From NCBI RefSeq assembly GCF_002742265.1, contig NZ_MDGL01000054.1, forward strand, positions 1 to 53,223: a stretch of DNA of 53,223 nucleotides, given 5' to 3'. The position numbers and the translations under genes are program-made. Below are positions 16,732 to 25,106 of this stretch, piece by piece; the first letter of the stretch is position 1, and the number at the start of each line of letters is the position of its first letter. Below the pieces are notes generated by a model that had not been told where the DNA came from, ran no database searches, and saw nothing but the letters and a program-made list of their open reading frames with translations. Origin of the DNA: Maribacter sp. 4G9. Its GTDB lineage: Bacteria; Bacteroidota; Bacteroidia; Flavobacteriales; Flavobacteriaceae.

Positions 16732-18405
16732 TTATTTATATTTTTCGTTTACAACCTTACCCTTTTCCAAAGTAACCACACCATTGCAGTACTTGGACCA
16801 TAAATCGTTCTCACTAACTACTAAAAGTGCCCATCCATTTGAAGGATCTGTGAGAAACTTGATTATTTTTTCAGCTTCCTCTTTGCCTATCTGATCCAAG
16901 GGATCCTTTAACACTAGCAACTTAGGCTTGATTACAATACTTCTGGCCAACACGATTCTTTTCGAAATAGTATATGGAATCTGCTTTCCTTCCGGATAAA
17001 TAATCGTTTGAAGACCATTGGGTTGTTCCTTGACAAAACTGGTCAGCCCCACTTTGTCCATGGCCCAATATATCTGTTCCTCTGAAATCGACTTGTCCCC
17101 AAAGGTGATGTTGTCAAGAATGGTTCCCTCAAAAGGGGATTCCTCCAATAGGGATTGCCCAACGTGAGAACGGTAAAAATTTAGGTTCATGCCCCTTAAA
17201 GAGGCATTGTTGACATAGACTCTACCGGAATCCGGTTCCAGGATACCCGCAACTACCCTTAAAAAGCTCGTCCTGCCAGAATTGCGCCCTCCTTTTAAAT
17301 GTATTATACTTTTGGGTGTGATTGTTAGATTGATGCCATTGAGAACCTTTTTGCCGGTATCGGGCAGGCTATAATGCACATTGTCCAATTCTATGGTAAA
17401 ACCCGCCCCTTCTACAAAAGGCCTTTCCCCCTCTTGCGTCTCCAATTCCTTATCCACTACTTGTCCCATTTTTTCAAGGGAAGTAAGCAGGTCATAAAAT
17501 GTTTCTAGACCCAAAATCAATTTTTCGACAGAATTTATAACCAGAAGTATTATAATTTCCGCTCCCACAAATTGACCGATATTCATTTCTTGGTTCAAGA
17601 CCAACAACCCACCAATCAAAAGTAATCCAGCAGTAACCAATACCTTAAAACCGATCATTTGAATCAATTGTATGACCAAAATCCTAAAATGGTTTTCCCT
17701 GGCTTCCAAATATTTGGAAACTAGTTTGTCATTTTTGTCAATTGCATGGGAAGTCTTACCTGAAAGCTTAAAGCTAATGATGGACCTAGCTACCTCCTGT
17801 ATCCAGTGGGCCACTTTATATTTGTTCTTGGATTCATCCAAACTGGTATCCAGGCCCTTTTTTGCAGTGAACCTGAATACCACATAAATAAGTCCCAATA
17901 ACAAAATACCTAAGATTATGAAGAATGGGTGGTAAAAACACAGCAACAATAAACCAAAGATTATTTGCAACAGGGCAGCCGGAAAATCAATCAATACCTT
18001 GGATAACGATTTTTGAATCGTAAGGACATCGAAAAAACGGTTGGCCAGCTCGGGCGGATAATAATTATAGAGTTCCTTCATTTTTATTTTGGGAAACCTA
18101 TAAGCAAACTCGAAAGAGGCCCTTGTAAATATTTTTTGCTGAAGGTTTTCAATAATACGTATCTGCATTAACTGCAATATACCTACGAAAACTACCCCTA
18201 AAGTAACCAGAACTACAAGCACGATCCATGAAGTACTGATTTGGGCGCCTTGTATCAAATTGATAATTGCCTGAATCCCCAACGGAAGGGAAAGACTCAC
18301 AAGACCCGCAAAGATAGCGTAGTAGAAAATTTGAAAGACGTCCCGCTTATCCAAACGCAACATACCCAGTAGCCGTTGCCAAGGGGTCAATACCTCTTTA
18401 TTCAT
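16732..18405 (-). CDS. ABC transporter protein (fused membrane and nucleotide-binding domains) with degenerate ATPase motifs
   Basis: A 557-residue half-transporter of the type used in type I secretion: a six-segment membrane domain (about 22-310) and a nucleotide-binding domain (about 335-557). The ATPase motifs are all altered. Walker A is GGRNSGRTS (372-380), with Arg378 in place of the catalytic Lys. The LSGGQ signature is YTISKR (478-483). Walker B ends LLVLKD (496-501), with Lys where the Mg-binding Asp is expected and Asp in place of the Glu. The switch His is replaced (VVSENDL, 529-535). Overall fold and length are normal and the frame is intact, so this is not a pseudogene. It may bind but not hydrolyse ATP, or act with an unlinked partner. 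It overlaps the TetR gene by 8 bp and is followed by HlyD at 4 bp. Confidence 0.85.
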   Translation of the reverse strand: MNKEVLTPWQRLLGMLRLDKRDVFQIFYYAIFAGLVSLSLPLGIQAIINLIQGAQISTSWIVLVVLVTLGVVFVGILQLMQIRIIENLQQKIFTRASFEFAYRFPKIKMKELYNYYPPELANRFFDVLTIQKSLSKVLIDFPAALLQIIFGLLLLCFYHPFFIILGILLLGLIYVVFRFTAKKGLDTSLDESKNKYKVAHWIQEVARSIISFKLSGKTSHAIDKNDKLVSKYLEARENHFRILVIQLIQMIGFKVLVTAGLLLIGGLLVLNQEMNIGQFVGAEIIILLVINSVEKLILGLETFYDLLTSLEKMGQVVDKELETQEGERPFVEGAGFTIELDNVHYSLPDTGKKVLNGINLTITPKSIIHLKGGRNSGRTSFLRVVAGILEPDSGRVYVNNASLRGMNLNFYRSHVGQSLLEESPFEGTILDNITFGDKSISEEQIYWAMDKVGLTSFVKEQPNGLQTIIYPEGKQIPYTISKRIVLARSIVIKPKLLVLKDPLDQIGKEEAEKIIKFLTDPSNGWALLVVSENDLWSKYCNGVVTLEKGKVVNEKYK

Positions 18406-19084
18406 TTGAGTCTTGTTTTAAAACATTGAAAACCAAGTTCGTTAGATATTCAGTAGGTGTTATATCACCGCCACAATCCGTCATGGAAGAAAAGTGATCC
18501 TTAAGAAAATGTTGGTGCAGGGCACCGCCTAAAATGGTACTGGCCAAACTAGAAGGGTATTTATAATGTGGATTGTATTGCCTAATCATTTCACTCAACC
18601 TTTTTGCCAATCGCTTGTAGCTGGCAAAATATCCTTCTTTATCTTCCTCGTCCACCTCTTTGGTCAAATAGGATTTGGAATATTCGTTAATTACGATTTG
18701 GTTCAACAATACCTCATTGATATGGGAAAAATTGGAATCTTCGGTAATCTCGCGCGTAATCATATAGATTGCCTTTGTCAATTTATCATTGGGCTCCGGA
18801 ATGTTATGGGTGGCAAATACAAGTTGGTACTCCATCCAACCCCAATACCAAGAGGTTAAATAAAGTAGAAGTTTGTGCTTGTTCTCAAAATAGCGATAAA
18901 TGGAACTTTCGTTCGATCCAATTCTCTCGCCCAATTTTCTAAAATTAAATTTTTCAAAACCAAGCTCCCCCATCATTACAATACTCATCTTTATAATGGA
19001 TTTTCCCAGTTCCGAAGATTCTGGATCTTTGACAAACAACTTGTCGTTCACGCGAATTTTTACACCTTGAAAAAGCTCTTCCAT
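18398..19084 (-). CDS. TetR/AcrR-family transcriptional regulator
   Basis: A 228-residue regulator. The N-terminal helix-turn-helix region (about 28-75) reads LGKSIIKMSIVMMGELGFEKFNFRKLGERIGSNESSIYRYF, with the family ending SSIYRYFENKHKLLLYL. The C-terminal ligand-binding domain is all-helical and Trp-rich (SWYWGWMEYQL). It is the first gene of the operon with ABC, HlyD, TolC and YitT. A 17-bp palindrome at 19117-19133, 33-49 bp upstream of the start codon, is the probable autoregulatory operator. Confidence 0.88.
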   Translation of the reverse strand: MEELFQGVKIRVNDKLFVKDPESSELGKSIIKMSIVMMGELGFEKFNFRKLGERIGSNESSIYRYFENKHKLLLYLTSWYWGWMEYQLVFATHNIPEPNDKLTKAIYMITREITEDSNFSHINEVLLNQIVINEYSKSYLTKEVDEEDKEGYFASYKRLAKRLSEMIRQYNPHYKYPSSLASTILGGALHQHFLKDHFSSMTDCGGDITPTEYLTNLVFNVLKQDSNE

Positions 19085-19116
19085 TCCAAAATTTTAATAA
19101 TTAACACCCGCTAAGA

Positions 19117-19133
19117 TAATAGCATTACTATTA
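19117..19133. promoter_or_regulatory. Predicted TetR operator (upstream copy)
   Basis: The sequence TAATAGCATTACTATTA is nearly palindromic (arms TAATAG / CTATTA) and shares 14 of 17 positions with the palindrome at 13059-13075. It lies just upstream of the TetR start codon, where an autoregulatory site would be expected. Confidence 0.55.
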
Positions 19134-19329
19134 TTTATTGAAAGTTTAACTTATTTTAACAGAAGTTATACTTTTATGTCCATAAGATTTTATATTTTTG
19201 AATTGAAAGTTTTATGGGAATATTCTGAGAATATGATAAATTAAAAGATGTATATTTTTAAAATATTTATTTTCAGTTCCTATCAGACTGGTTTAACAAC
19301 CTAATTATTAACCCAAAATTGAAAGAACT

Positions 19330-19707
19330 ATGAAACATTTACTATCATTATTAACATTATTTTTAGTCTCTTTTGGTGCTTTTTCCCAAACAGAATCGGC
19401 CGAAATTAAGGTTGGAGATATATTCAGTATTCAAAAAAGCAGCAACCTGCCCTTTGATCACATTCATTTTCCAAAGGCAAATTTTATCATAAAACGTGGA
19501 GGCATTGCCAATTATAAAGGTCTTGACGATGTCAAGGTAAAGGTTGTGGAATTACTGGACGATGGAATGGCCAAGCTTACATCGGTCAATGGTAAAAAAT
19601 TCTTTAATACGTATAAATATGTTAAGGCCGATATGGCTCAAGCCCTTGAGGATGGCGAGTTGCAATACCTTGATTTGAGAAGTAAATCGACCGTAGCTAC
19701 AAATTAG
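19330..19707 (+). CDS. Small secreted protein, function unknown
   Basis: A 125-residue protein with a signal peptide (MKHLLSLLTLFLVSFGAFSQ). The mature part contains IKVGDIFSIQKSSNLPFDHIHFPKANFIIKRGGIANY and later KKFFNTYKYVKADMAQALEDGEL, a pattern I recall from short flavobacterial exported proteins, some misannotated as dihydroorotase; no catalytic motif of that enzyme is present. It has about 245 bp of AT-rich upstream DNA and its own terminator, so it is probably transcribed alone. Confidence 0.7.
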   Translation: MKHLLSLLTLFLVSFGAFSQTESAEIKVGDIFSIQKSSNLPFDHIHFPKANFIIKRGGIANYKGLDDVKVKVVELLDDGMAKLTSVNGKKFFNTYKYVKADMAQALEDGELQYLDLRSKSTVATN

Positions 19708-19770
19708 TCCCTCCCTAAAGATAAGTGCTTCTGCCCTTATTTATAATTTGGGAACAAATACTGAAACAAA

Positions 19771-19806
19771 AATCCCGCCGCAAAAATACTTGTGGCGGGA
19801 TTTTTT
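19771..19806 (+). terminator. Rho-independent terminator after the small secreted protein
   Basis: The arms AATCCCGCC (19771-19779) and GGCGGGATT (19794-19802) pair perfectly and are followed by a T run. It separates the secreted protein gene from tag. Confidence 0.88.
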
Positions 19807-19833
19807 ACTTTTGCCTTAAAGGTAGTTTAAGGT

Positions 19834-20412
19834 ATGAAAGCAAATCAAGATGAACCCAAACGATGTGGTTGGTGTATGGGCGACCCATTATACAAAGCCT
19901 ATCACGATACGGAATGGGGCGTACCTGTTATGGATGATGCCACGTTGTTCGAATTTCTCATATTGGAAACCTTTCAAGCGGGACTTAGTTGGATCACTAT
20001 CTTAAAGAAACGAGAGAATTTTAGAAAAGCATTTGATCAATTCGACTACAAAAAAATAGCCCTGTACGATCAAAATAAAATAAACGAACTTTTGGAAAAC
20101 GAAGGTATCATTAGAAACAAGTTAAAGGTACATGCAACGGTTTCCAATGCAACTGCCTTTATGGAAATCCAAAATGAATATGGAAGTTTCAGTACGTATT
20201 ATTGGGCATTCGTAGACAACAAACCAATAAAAAATAAAGTTTCCCATTATAAAGAAGCCCCTGGCACAACGCCTCTTTCAGATACCATAAGCAAGGATTT
20301 AAAAAAAAGAGGCTTCAAGTTTGTGGGGAGCACCGTGGTCTATGCAATGATGCAAGCGACCGGAATGGTGAACGACCACGAAACAAGTTGTTTTAGATAT
20401 GAAGAGATATAG
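19834..20412 (+). CDS. tag: DNA-3-methyladenine glycosylase I
   Basis: Removes 3-methyladenine from alkylated DNA as the first step of base excision repair. The 192-residue protein has the family motif RCGWCMGDPLYKAYHDTEWGVPV at its N-terminus, where the first Cys and the His supply part of the structural zinc site. QAGLSWITILKKRENFRKAF lines the base pocket. The C-terminal GSTVVYAMMQATGMVNDHETSCFRY supplies the remaining zinc ligands. The last 14 bp overlap the next gene, suggesting co-transcription. Confidence 0.96.
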   Translation: MKANQDEPKRCGWCMGDPLYKAYHDTEWGVPVMDDATLFEFLILETFQAGLSWITILKKRENFRKAFDQFDYKKIALYDQNKINELLENEGIIRNKLKVHATVSNATAFMEIQNEYGSFSTYYWAFVDNKPIKNKVSHYKEAPGTTPLSDTISKDLKKRGFKFVGSTVVYAMMQATGMVNDHETSCFRYEEI

Positions 20413-20983
20413 CTCGGTTCTGATTTTTTTACTTCTGGTAGGATGTTTTGTAAACGCCCAAAACAAATATGAGCGGGAATTTAGAATACGGAAATCACAG
20501 TTTCCACCAGCAGCCATTGGTCTTATTCAAGATAAACTGGAAGACGCCAAAAGAATCAAATACTACAAGGAAACGGATAGTACCAAGATCAGTTATGAGG
20601 CCAAGTTTAAAAAAGATAGGCTATGGTATAGTATTGAGTTTGATAAAGAGGGAACCTTGGAGGACGTTGAAATCCTAATCAAGGAAGTGGATATCCCGTC
20701 TGAGCCCATGCAGGAAATAAGGAAGTATCTAGATAAATCCTTTGGCAAATACCGTATCAAAAGAATTCAGCAGCAATATCCAACCTCCATAAAAGAGCCA
20801 ACCGATGAAACTATAAAGAACGCTTTTCAAAATTTGATCTTGCCCACCATAAATTACGAATTCATAGTAGCAGGAAAAAATGACGAGGAATACTTTGATT
20901 ACGAGCTGCTTTTTGGGGCTAATGGACGTTTTAAAAACATGAGGAAGTCCCTACCTCCAAATTACGACCATGTCCTATACTAA
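20399..20983 (+). CDS. Exported protein of unknown function (PepSY-like)
   Basis: A 194-residue protein with a signal peptide (MKRYSSVLIFLLLVGCFVNAQ); Cys16 lies inside the hydrophobic core, so this is probably not a lipoprotein. The mature part has two alpha/beta repeats with the pattern KYYKETDSTKISYEAKFKKDRLWYSIEFDKEG, which resembles PepSY-like beta-lactamase-inhibitor folds. It overlaps tag by 14 bp at its start and the DUF2490 gene by 14 bp at its end, so the three genes form one transcript. Function unknown. Confidence 0.7.
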   Translation: MKRYSSVLIFLLLVGCFVNAQNKYEREFRIRKSQFPPAAIGLIQDKLEDAKRIKYYKETDSTKISYEAKFKKDRLWYSIEFDKEGTLEDVEILIKEVDIPSEPMQEIRKYLDKSFGKYRIKRIQQQYPTSIKEPTDETIKNAFQNLILPTINYEFIVAGKNDEEYFDYELLFGANGRFKNMRKSLPPNYDHVLY

Positions 20984-21662
20984 AAAATCCTGCCTGTTTT
21001 TTTTTCCATTTGCTTTAATGGTTCCATCGATACTCTTGGCACAGGACAATCTTACGGGCTATTGGAATCCACAAGTGGCCCTCAATTATGACGTAACACC
21101 AAACTATTCCCACAATTTTTCAGTTGAAAACCGTTCCTTTCTTTATAGGAACTCCCAGGCACAATTTACGGTGAGGCAAATGGATTTGAATCATTTTTCC
21201 AACCTTAGGATACGGGATAACCAAAGTATTGGATTTGGCGTAAAATATAGGTTTCGCAATCCGTTCAATAGCGATGCAAATAATGAACTTAGACTTACCC
21301 AACAGTTCAACGTTACCTTTAAAAGAGGAAGCATTCGGTATGGAAATCGATTTAGGGCGGAGCAAAGGATTACCAGCGAAAATACCGTTCACAGGTTTAG
21401 GTACCGTTTTGCCCTGGATTTTCCGTTAATGGGGGAAAAGCTGGATGTTGGCGAACCTTATCTGGTCCTCACTACTGAATCCCTTCTAAGTGCGGGTAGA
21501 TCTATGGTTCCTGAATACGACCAAAGGATAACACCCAAATTGGGTTGGGTTCTAAGCCCAACCACCAAATTTCAGATTGGAGGGGAATACAGGGCGGAAA
21601 ATTACGCACAAACGACAGAAAATGTATTTTTCTTTTTAACAGAACTTGTCCTAAGCCTTTAA
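20970..21662 (+). CDS. DUF2490 outer membrane protein
   Basis: A 230-residue beta-barrel-type protein of the DUF2490 family, with a signal peptide (MSYTKKSCLFFFPFALMVPSILLAQ). The mature part is rich in alternating aromatic and polar residues (GYWNPQVALNYDVTPNYSHNFSVENRSF; GFGVKYRFRNPF) and ends in a beta-strand closing with an aliphatic residue, typical of small outer membrane barrels. Function unknown. It overlaps the preceding gene by 14 bp and converges on aat with a 12-bp overlap. Confidence 0.82.
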   Translation: MSYTKKSCLFFFPFALMVPSILLAQDNLTGYWNPQVALNYDVTPNYSHNFSVENRSFLYRNSQAQFTVRQMDLNHFSNLRIRDNQSIGFGVKYRFRNPFNSDANNELRLTQQFNVTFKRGSIRYGNRFRAEQRITSENTVHRFRYRFALDFPLMGEKLDVGEPYLVLTTESLLSAGRSMVPEYDQRITPKLGWVLSPTTKFQIGGEYRAENYAQTTENVFFFLTELVLSL

Positions 21663-22307
21663 TTGTTCCATAAAAGATTCCCTGGAAATTTCCCTGGCAC
21701 CTAGACTTGATAAATGGTCCGTGTACAATTGGCAATCTATAAAACGATACCCTTTTGCCTGCAAATCATGGGCAAGTCTTATAAAGGCGAACTTTGATGC
21801 ATTTGATTTTTTACTGAACATACTCTCGCCACAAAACACGTGACCTAGGTCCACCCCGTACAATCCTCCTACCAATTCTTCGTCCTCCCATACCTCATAG
21901 GATTTTGCAACACCTATTTCGTGTAGTTTGATATAGGCAGACTTCATTTCCGGAGTAATCCATGTACCCTTTTGCCCTTCCCGCTTTATAGCGGAGCAGT
22001 GTTCCACCACGCTTTCAAAACACCTGTTCATGGTGATACTAAAATGACCCTTTGCAATGACCCTTGCCATACTTTTAGAGACCTTAATCTCGTTTGGATA
22101 GAGCACCATTCTAGGATCTGGGCTCCACCATAAGATCAACGAATCCTCGTTAAACCAAGGAAATATTCCGCTTCTGTAGGCTAATAGCAATCTTTCTGGG
22201 GATAGGTCTCCCCCCACGGCCAATAATCCTTCTGAATTGGCCCTGTTCACAGGAGGAAAGTAGAGTTCCGTATCCAAAAAATATATTGAATTTTGACCTC
22301 GCTGCAA
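21651..22307 (-). CDS. aat: Leucyl/phenylalanyl-tRNA--protein transferase
   Basis: Adds Leu or Phe from aminoacyl-tRNA to proteins with N-terminal Arg or Lys, marking them for ClpS/ClpAP degradation (N-degron pathway). The 218-residue protein has the family N-terminus FPPVNRANSEGLLAVGGDLSPERLLLAYRSGIFPWF, the WWSPDPRMVL strand and the GESMFSKKSNASKFAFIRL motif. It ends 12 bp inside the convergent DUF2490 gene. A terminator-like hairpin at 22345-22387 separates it from DUF3127. Confidence 0.95.
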   Translation of the reverse strand: MQRGQNSIYFLDTELYFPPVNRANSEGLLAVGGDLSPERLLLAYRSGIFPWFNEDSLILWWSPDPRMVLYPNEIKVSKSMARVIAKGHFSITMNRCFESVVEHCSAIKREGQKGTWITPEMKSAYIKLHEIGVAKSYEVWEDEELVGGLYGVDLGHVFCGESMFSKKSNASKFAFIRLAHDLQAKGYRFIDCQLYTDHLSSLGAREISRESFMEQLKA

Positions 22308-22344
22308 TGTAAATTCTTTTAGCTTAAATTACACATTTGAGCAA

Positions 22345-22387
22345 AAAAGCAAAAACTTGTTTAACCTTTTCAGGCTAAACAAGTTTT
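22345..22387 (-). terminator. Terminator after the DUF3127 gene
   Basis: Perfect 12-bp arms AAAACTTGTTTA (22352-22363) and TAAACAAGTTTT (22376-22387). On the minus strand the hairpin is followed by a T-rich tract, 45 bp after the DUF3127 stop. AT-rich but well formed. Confidence 0.7.
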
Positions 22388-22431
22388 CAATTTTATGATG
22401 CTCTAATGATTTTACCTCCTACACAAATTGT

Positions 22432-22806
22432 TTAGAAAGGTAAATCATCATGATCTTCCTCATTCAGATTGTCCACTGGCTCAAAAGCTTCCATGGGTGG
22501 CACTGGCGGCATTCCATCGGGCTGTGAAGGGGCTTGTGTTTCTATCCTCCAGCCTTGTATGGAATTGAAATATTTAGTCTCTCCTTGAGGGTTTGTCCAT
22601 TCCCGGCCTCTTAAATTGATACCGATTTTAACATCCTGCCCTACCTTATAACTGTTCAACAAATCACATTTGTCCTGAACAAACTCCACCATGATGTGTT
22701 GCGGGTACTGCTCGTCCGTGGTCACTACCACCTCTCTTTTCCTAAAACCATTGTTTCCAAAAGTTTTGGTATCGCCTATCAATTTGATTTTTCCTTCTAA
22801 TTCCAT
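22432..22806 (-). CDS. DUF3127 OB-fold protein with SSB-like acidic C-terminal tip
   Basis: A 124-residue protein. The DUF3127 domain (about 1-92) has five-stranded OB-fold-like spacing (LEGKIKLIGDTKTFGNNGFRKREVVV; PQHIMVEFVQDKC; VGQDVKIGINLRGREW). A disordered Pro-rich linker (about 93-110) leads to the acidic end NEEDHDDLPF. The last residues DDLPF are identical to the tip of the SSB encoded at 49086-49547 in this window. In SSB that tip recruits repair and replication proteins, so this protein may dock to the same partners. That role is an inference; the family's function is not established. Confidence 0.88.
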   Translation of the reverse strand: MELEGKIKLIGDTKTFGNNGFRKREVVVTTDEQYPQHIMVEFVQDKCDLLNSYKVGQDVKIGINLRGREWTNPQGETKYFNSIQGWRIETQAPSQPDGMPPVPPMEAFEPVDNLNEEDHDDLPF

Positions 22807-23129
22807 CTTAATGCTCTTTTACTACAGAAATCAAAAATAAACAAAATGAGCGGGGAAATAAAGAATTTCTTGAAACCAACTATCCCCTAGGTAAATCATA
22901 TAGGCATAGTACCGATTTCATTTCGGCCCGAAAATCCAAAATAGATCCCAAAAGCTTTCGGTACCGTATTTTGCCTCATCCGAATCCCAAAAATTTGCGA
23001 TTCGACCTCCCTTAATGAGCGGTTAATACGGAAACCCCGATACAGCGCATCGCGAAATGATCTAGATAAACTCCCAAGCACAACAAATAATTACATTTTA
23101 GGTTATCTTTAATAGTATAAAATTTCTGG
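22807..23129. other. Divergent intergenic region, no gene seen
   Basis: About 320 bp between the divergent DUF3127 and histidine kinase genes. It presumably contains both promoters. No convincing ORF, RNA gene or repeat was recognised. Confidence 0.5.
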
Positions 23130-24278
23130 ATGAATTTTAGTCCTAAAAACAAGACTACGAACATATTCCTTGTTATTGGCTCCTTTATTGTGGTGAGTTT
23201 GATTCTTTGGAATACCAATAGCTTTTTTAAGACCTTCAAGGAGGAAGAGCGTTTAAAAATGGAGATTTGGGCCACGGCCCAATCGGAATTTTTACAATCT
23301 GCGGAAGACGTTGATTTAGGGAGTCTTCACTTAAAGGTTTTCCAAAACAATACCTCAACGCCCATGATCCTTATAAACAAGGATAGTTCCATAAGGACCA
23401 ACAATATTCCTTCTGTGTTGGCTACCGATTCTCTATACATTTCCAAAAAGTTACAACAGTTCCAGAACGAGAACGTTCCCATCTCCATAGATCAGCAGGG
23501 AGAACATTTGGCGACACTCTACTACGGTAATTCTGAAGTATTGAACAAATTGAAGTTTTACCCCATCGCCCTGTTATTGATCATTCTGTTGTTTGGGGCG
23601 GTCATCTATTTTCTTTTTAAAACGAACAAGGCATCGGAACAGAACAAACTGTGGGCCGGAATGGCCAAGGAAACGGCACACCAAATTGGCACCCCACTTT
23701 CCTCCCTTTTAGGATGGAACGAGCTATTGAAAACAGAGAATATAAGTACGGACATCACCAAGGAAATAGAAAAGGACATTGCCCGGTTGCAGACCATAAC
23801 GGAACGGTTTTCAAAAATTGGCTCCCTGCCAAAATTGGATGCATGCGATATTGTCGTTGAGACTAGAAATGCCTATGATTATCTAAAAAGGAGGAGTTCC
23901 AAATTGATACATTTCACTTTCAATTCAAAACTGGATGCTGCCTTGGTGTTAATGAACAGATCGCTCTACAACTGGACCATTGAGAACTTGGTTAAGAACG
24001 GAATCGATGCTATGAAAGGCAAGGGAAGTATCGCCATTGAGATTGTTCCCAATGGGAAATTCGTGAATATCCTCGTTGCCGATACCGGTCACGGAATCCC
24101 CAAAAGTAATTTTAATACTATTTTTAACCCCGGAGTAACTACGAAAAAACGGGGTTGGGGCCTTGGCCTATCCCTTGTAAAAAGAATTGTTGAGGAATAT
24201 CATAACGGAAAAATAAAAGTGCTTTCCTCTGGAAAAGAAGGAACCATCATGCAAATCACACTTAAAGTACATCAATAA
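23130..24278 (+). CDS. Sensor histidine kinase
   Basis: A 382-residue membrane kinase. Two membrane segments (about 10-28 and 147-165) bracket a short extracytoplasmic sensor domain, with no HAMP domain. The dimerisation/phosphoacceptor box reads MAKETAHQIGTPLSSLLGW, with His in AHQIGTP as the phosphorylated residue. The ATP-binding domain has NLVKNGIDAM (N box), ADTGHGIP (G1) and GWGLGLSLVKRIV (G2). The HQIGTPLSSL form of the H box is common in flavobacterial kinases. No response regulator is adjacent. It is followed after 2 bp by a small zinc-ribbon gene. Confidence 0.93.
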   Translation: MNFSPKNKTTNIFLVIGSFIVVSLILWNTNSFFKTFKEEERLKMEIWATAQSEFLQSAEDVDLGSLHLKVFQNNTSTPMILINKDSSIRTNNIPSVLATDSLYISKKLQQFQNENVPISIDQQGEHLATLYYGNSEVLNKLKFYPIALLLIILLFGAVIYFLFKTNKASEQNKLWAGMAKETAHQIGTPLSSLLGWNELLKTENISTDITKEIEKDIARLQTITERFSKIGSLPKLDACDIVVETRNAYDYLKRRSSKLIHFTFNSKLDAALVLMNRSLYNWTIENLVKNGIDAMKGKGSIAIEIVPNGKFVNILVADTGHGIPKSNFNTIFNPGVTTKKRGWGLGLSLVKRIVEEYHNGKIKVLSSGKEGTIMQITLKVHQ

Positions 24279-24280
24279 TC

Positions 24281-24637
24281 ATGGCAAAGGAAAAACTGAA
24301 AGTAATTAAGGAAGCAGACTTGAACAATAATTGTCCGGAGTGTTTTAATCAGGATTTAAAGCTCACTTTTTACCAAAAGCACACCTACGGTGCCTTTTTC
24401 CATAAGACTACGAACGAGATTACCAATCAAATCGTTTGCAGAAAGTGTAACTCCATGATCTATCCTGTAAAATGGACCGATGATATTGAACGTATGTTCG
24501 ACTATTATCAGAAAACCGTCGTACCGGAAAAAAAATCCACCAAACCTACCTTCCTGTTTTTTATAATCCTGTTGCTCATGATTGCCGTGGTGGGTATTGG
24601 GGTGTACTTCTTTTTGGGAGGAACCATTAAAGTTTAG
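24281..24637 (+). CDS. Zinc-ribbon membrane protein, function unknown
   Basis: A 118-residue protein with an N-terminal zinc-ribbon-like module, made of the pairs NCPECFN and VCRKCNS about 33 residues apart, and one C-terminal membrane segment (about 90-112, TFLFFIILLLMIAVVGIGVYFF). It starts 2 bp after the histidine kinase stop, so it is probably co-expressed and might be an accessory to the kinase. Its last 11 bp overlap the convergent HIT gene. Confidence 0.65.
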   Translation: MAKEKLKVIKEADLNNNCPECFNQDLKLTFYQKHTYGAFFHKTTNEITNQIVCRKCNSMIYPVKWTDDIERMFDYYQKTVVPEKKSTKPTFLFFIILLLMIAVVGIGVYFFLGGTIKV

Positions 24638-25016
24638 AAGCGATCGCTTCGGCTACCTGAATAAATTCCTCTTCCGATAGTTTTACCTTCTTTTGAAAAG
24701 TAGCGTCCTGCATGGAATTCAACGGAATCAAATGCACATGAACGTGTGGCACTTCCAGACCGATGACCGTTAGACCCACCCTTTTGCAATCCATTGCCTT
24801 TTGAACGGCCTTCCCAACCTTTCTTGAAAACGCCATCAACCCCATATAGGTGGTTTCATCCAAATCCAGGATTTTGTCTACCTCAACCTTGGGTATACAC
24901 AAGGTATGACCTTTTGCATTGGGATTGATGTCCAAAAACGCCAGATAGTTCTCGTCCTCCGCGATTTTGTAGCAGGGTATTTCGCCGTTGATGATTTTAG
25001 TGAAGATGGTTGCCAT
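24627..25016 (-). CDS. HIT family nucleotide hydrolase/transferase
   Basis: A 129-residue histidine-triad protein, binding purine nucleotides and probably hydrolysing AMP conjugates. The triad is HVHVHLIP, and the N-terminus MATIFTKIINGEIPCYKIAEDENYLAFLDINP is typical. The start chosen is the ATG at 25016; an in-frame extension to 25091 has no family resemblance. In relatives, as I recall, this gene lies next to greA. Here about 3.9 kb of accessory DNA separates them. Confidence 0.93.
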   Translation of the reverse strand: MATIFTKIINGEIPCYKIAEDENYLAFLDINPNAKGHTLCIPKVEVDKILDLDETTYMGLMAFSRKVGKAVQKAMDCKRVGLTVIGLEVPHVHVHLIPLNSMQDATFQKKVKLSEEEFIQVAEAIASKL

Positions 25017-25106
25017 GGTTTTAATTTTAAATAAAAATACGATGGATATATCGAATTTTAAAGGGTCCTTTTTTAAGGGAAGCTTACACATCTTGTGTGT
25101 AGTTTT

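Noticed and set aside
23012-23275. ORF on the minus strand across the DUF3127-kinase divergent region
   Set aside because: Overlaps the start of the histidine kinase, with no family resemblance.
24627-25091. Longer HIT protein starting at 25091
   Set aside because: The first 25 residues do not fit the family, which begins MATIFTKIINGEIP at 25016.
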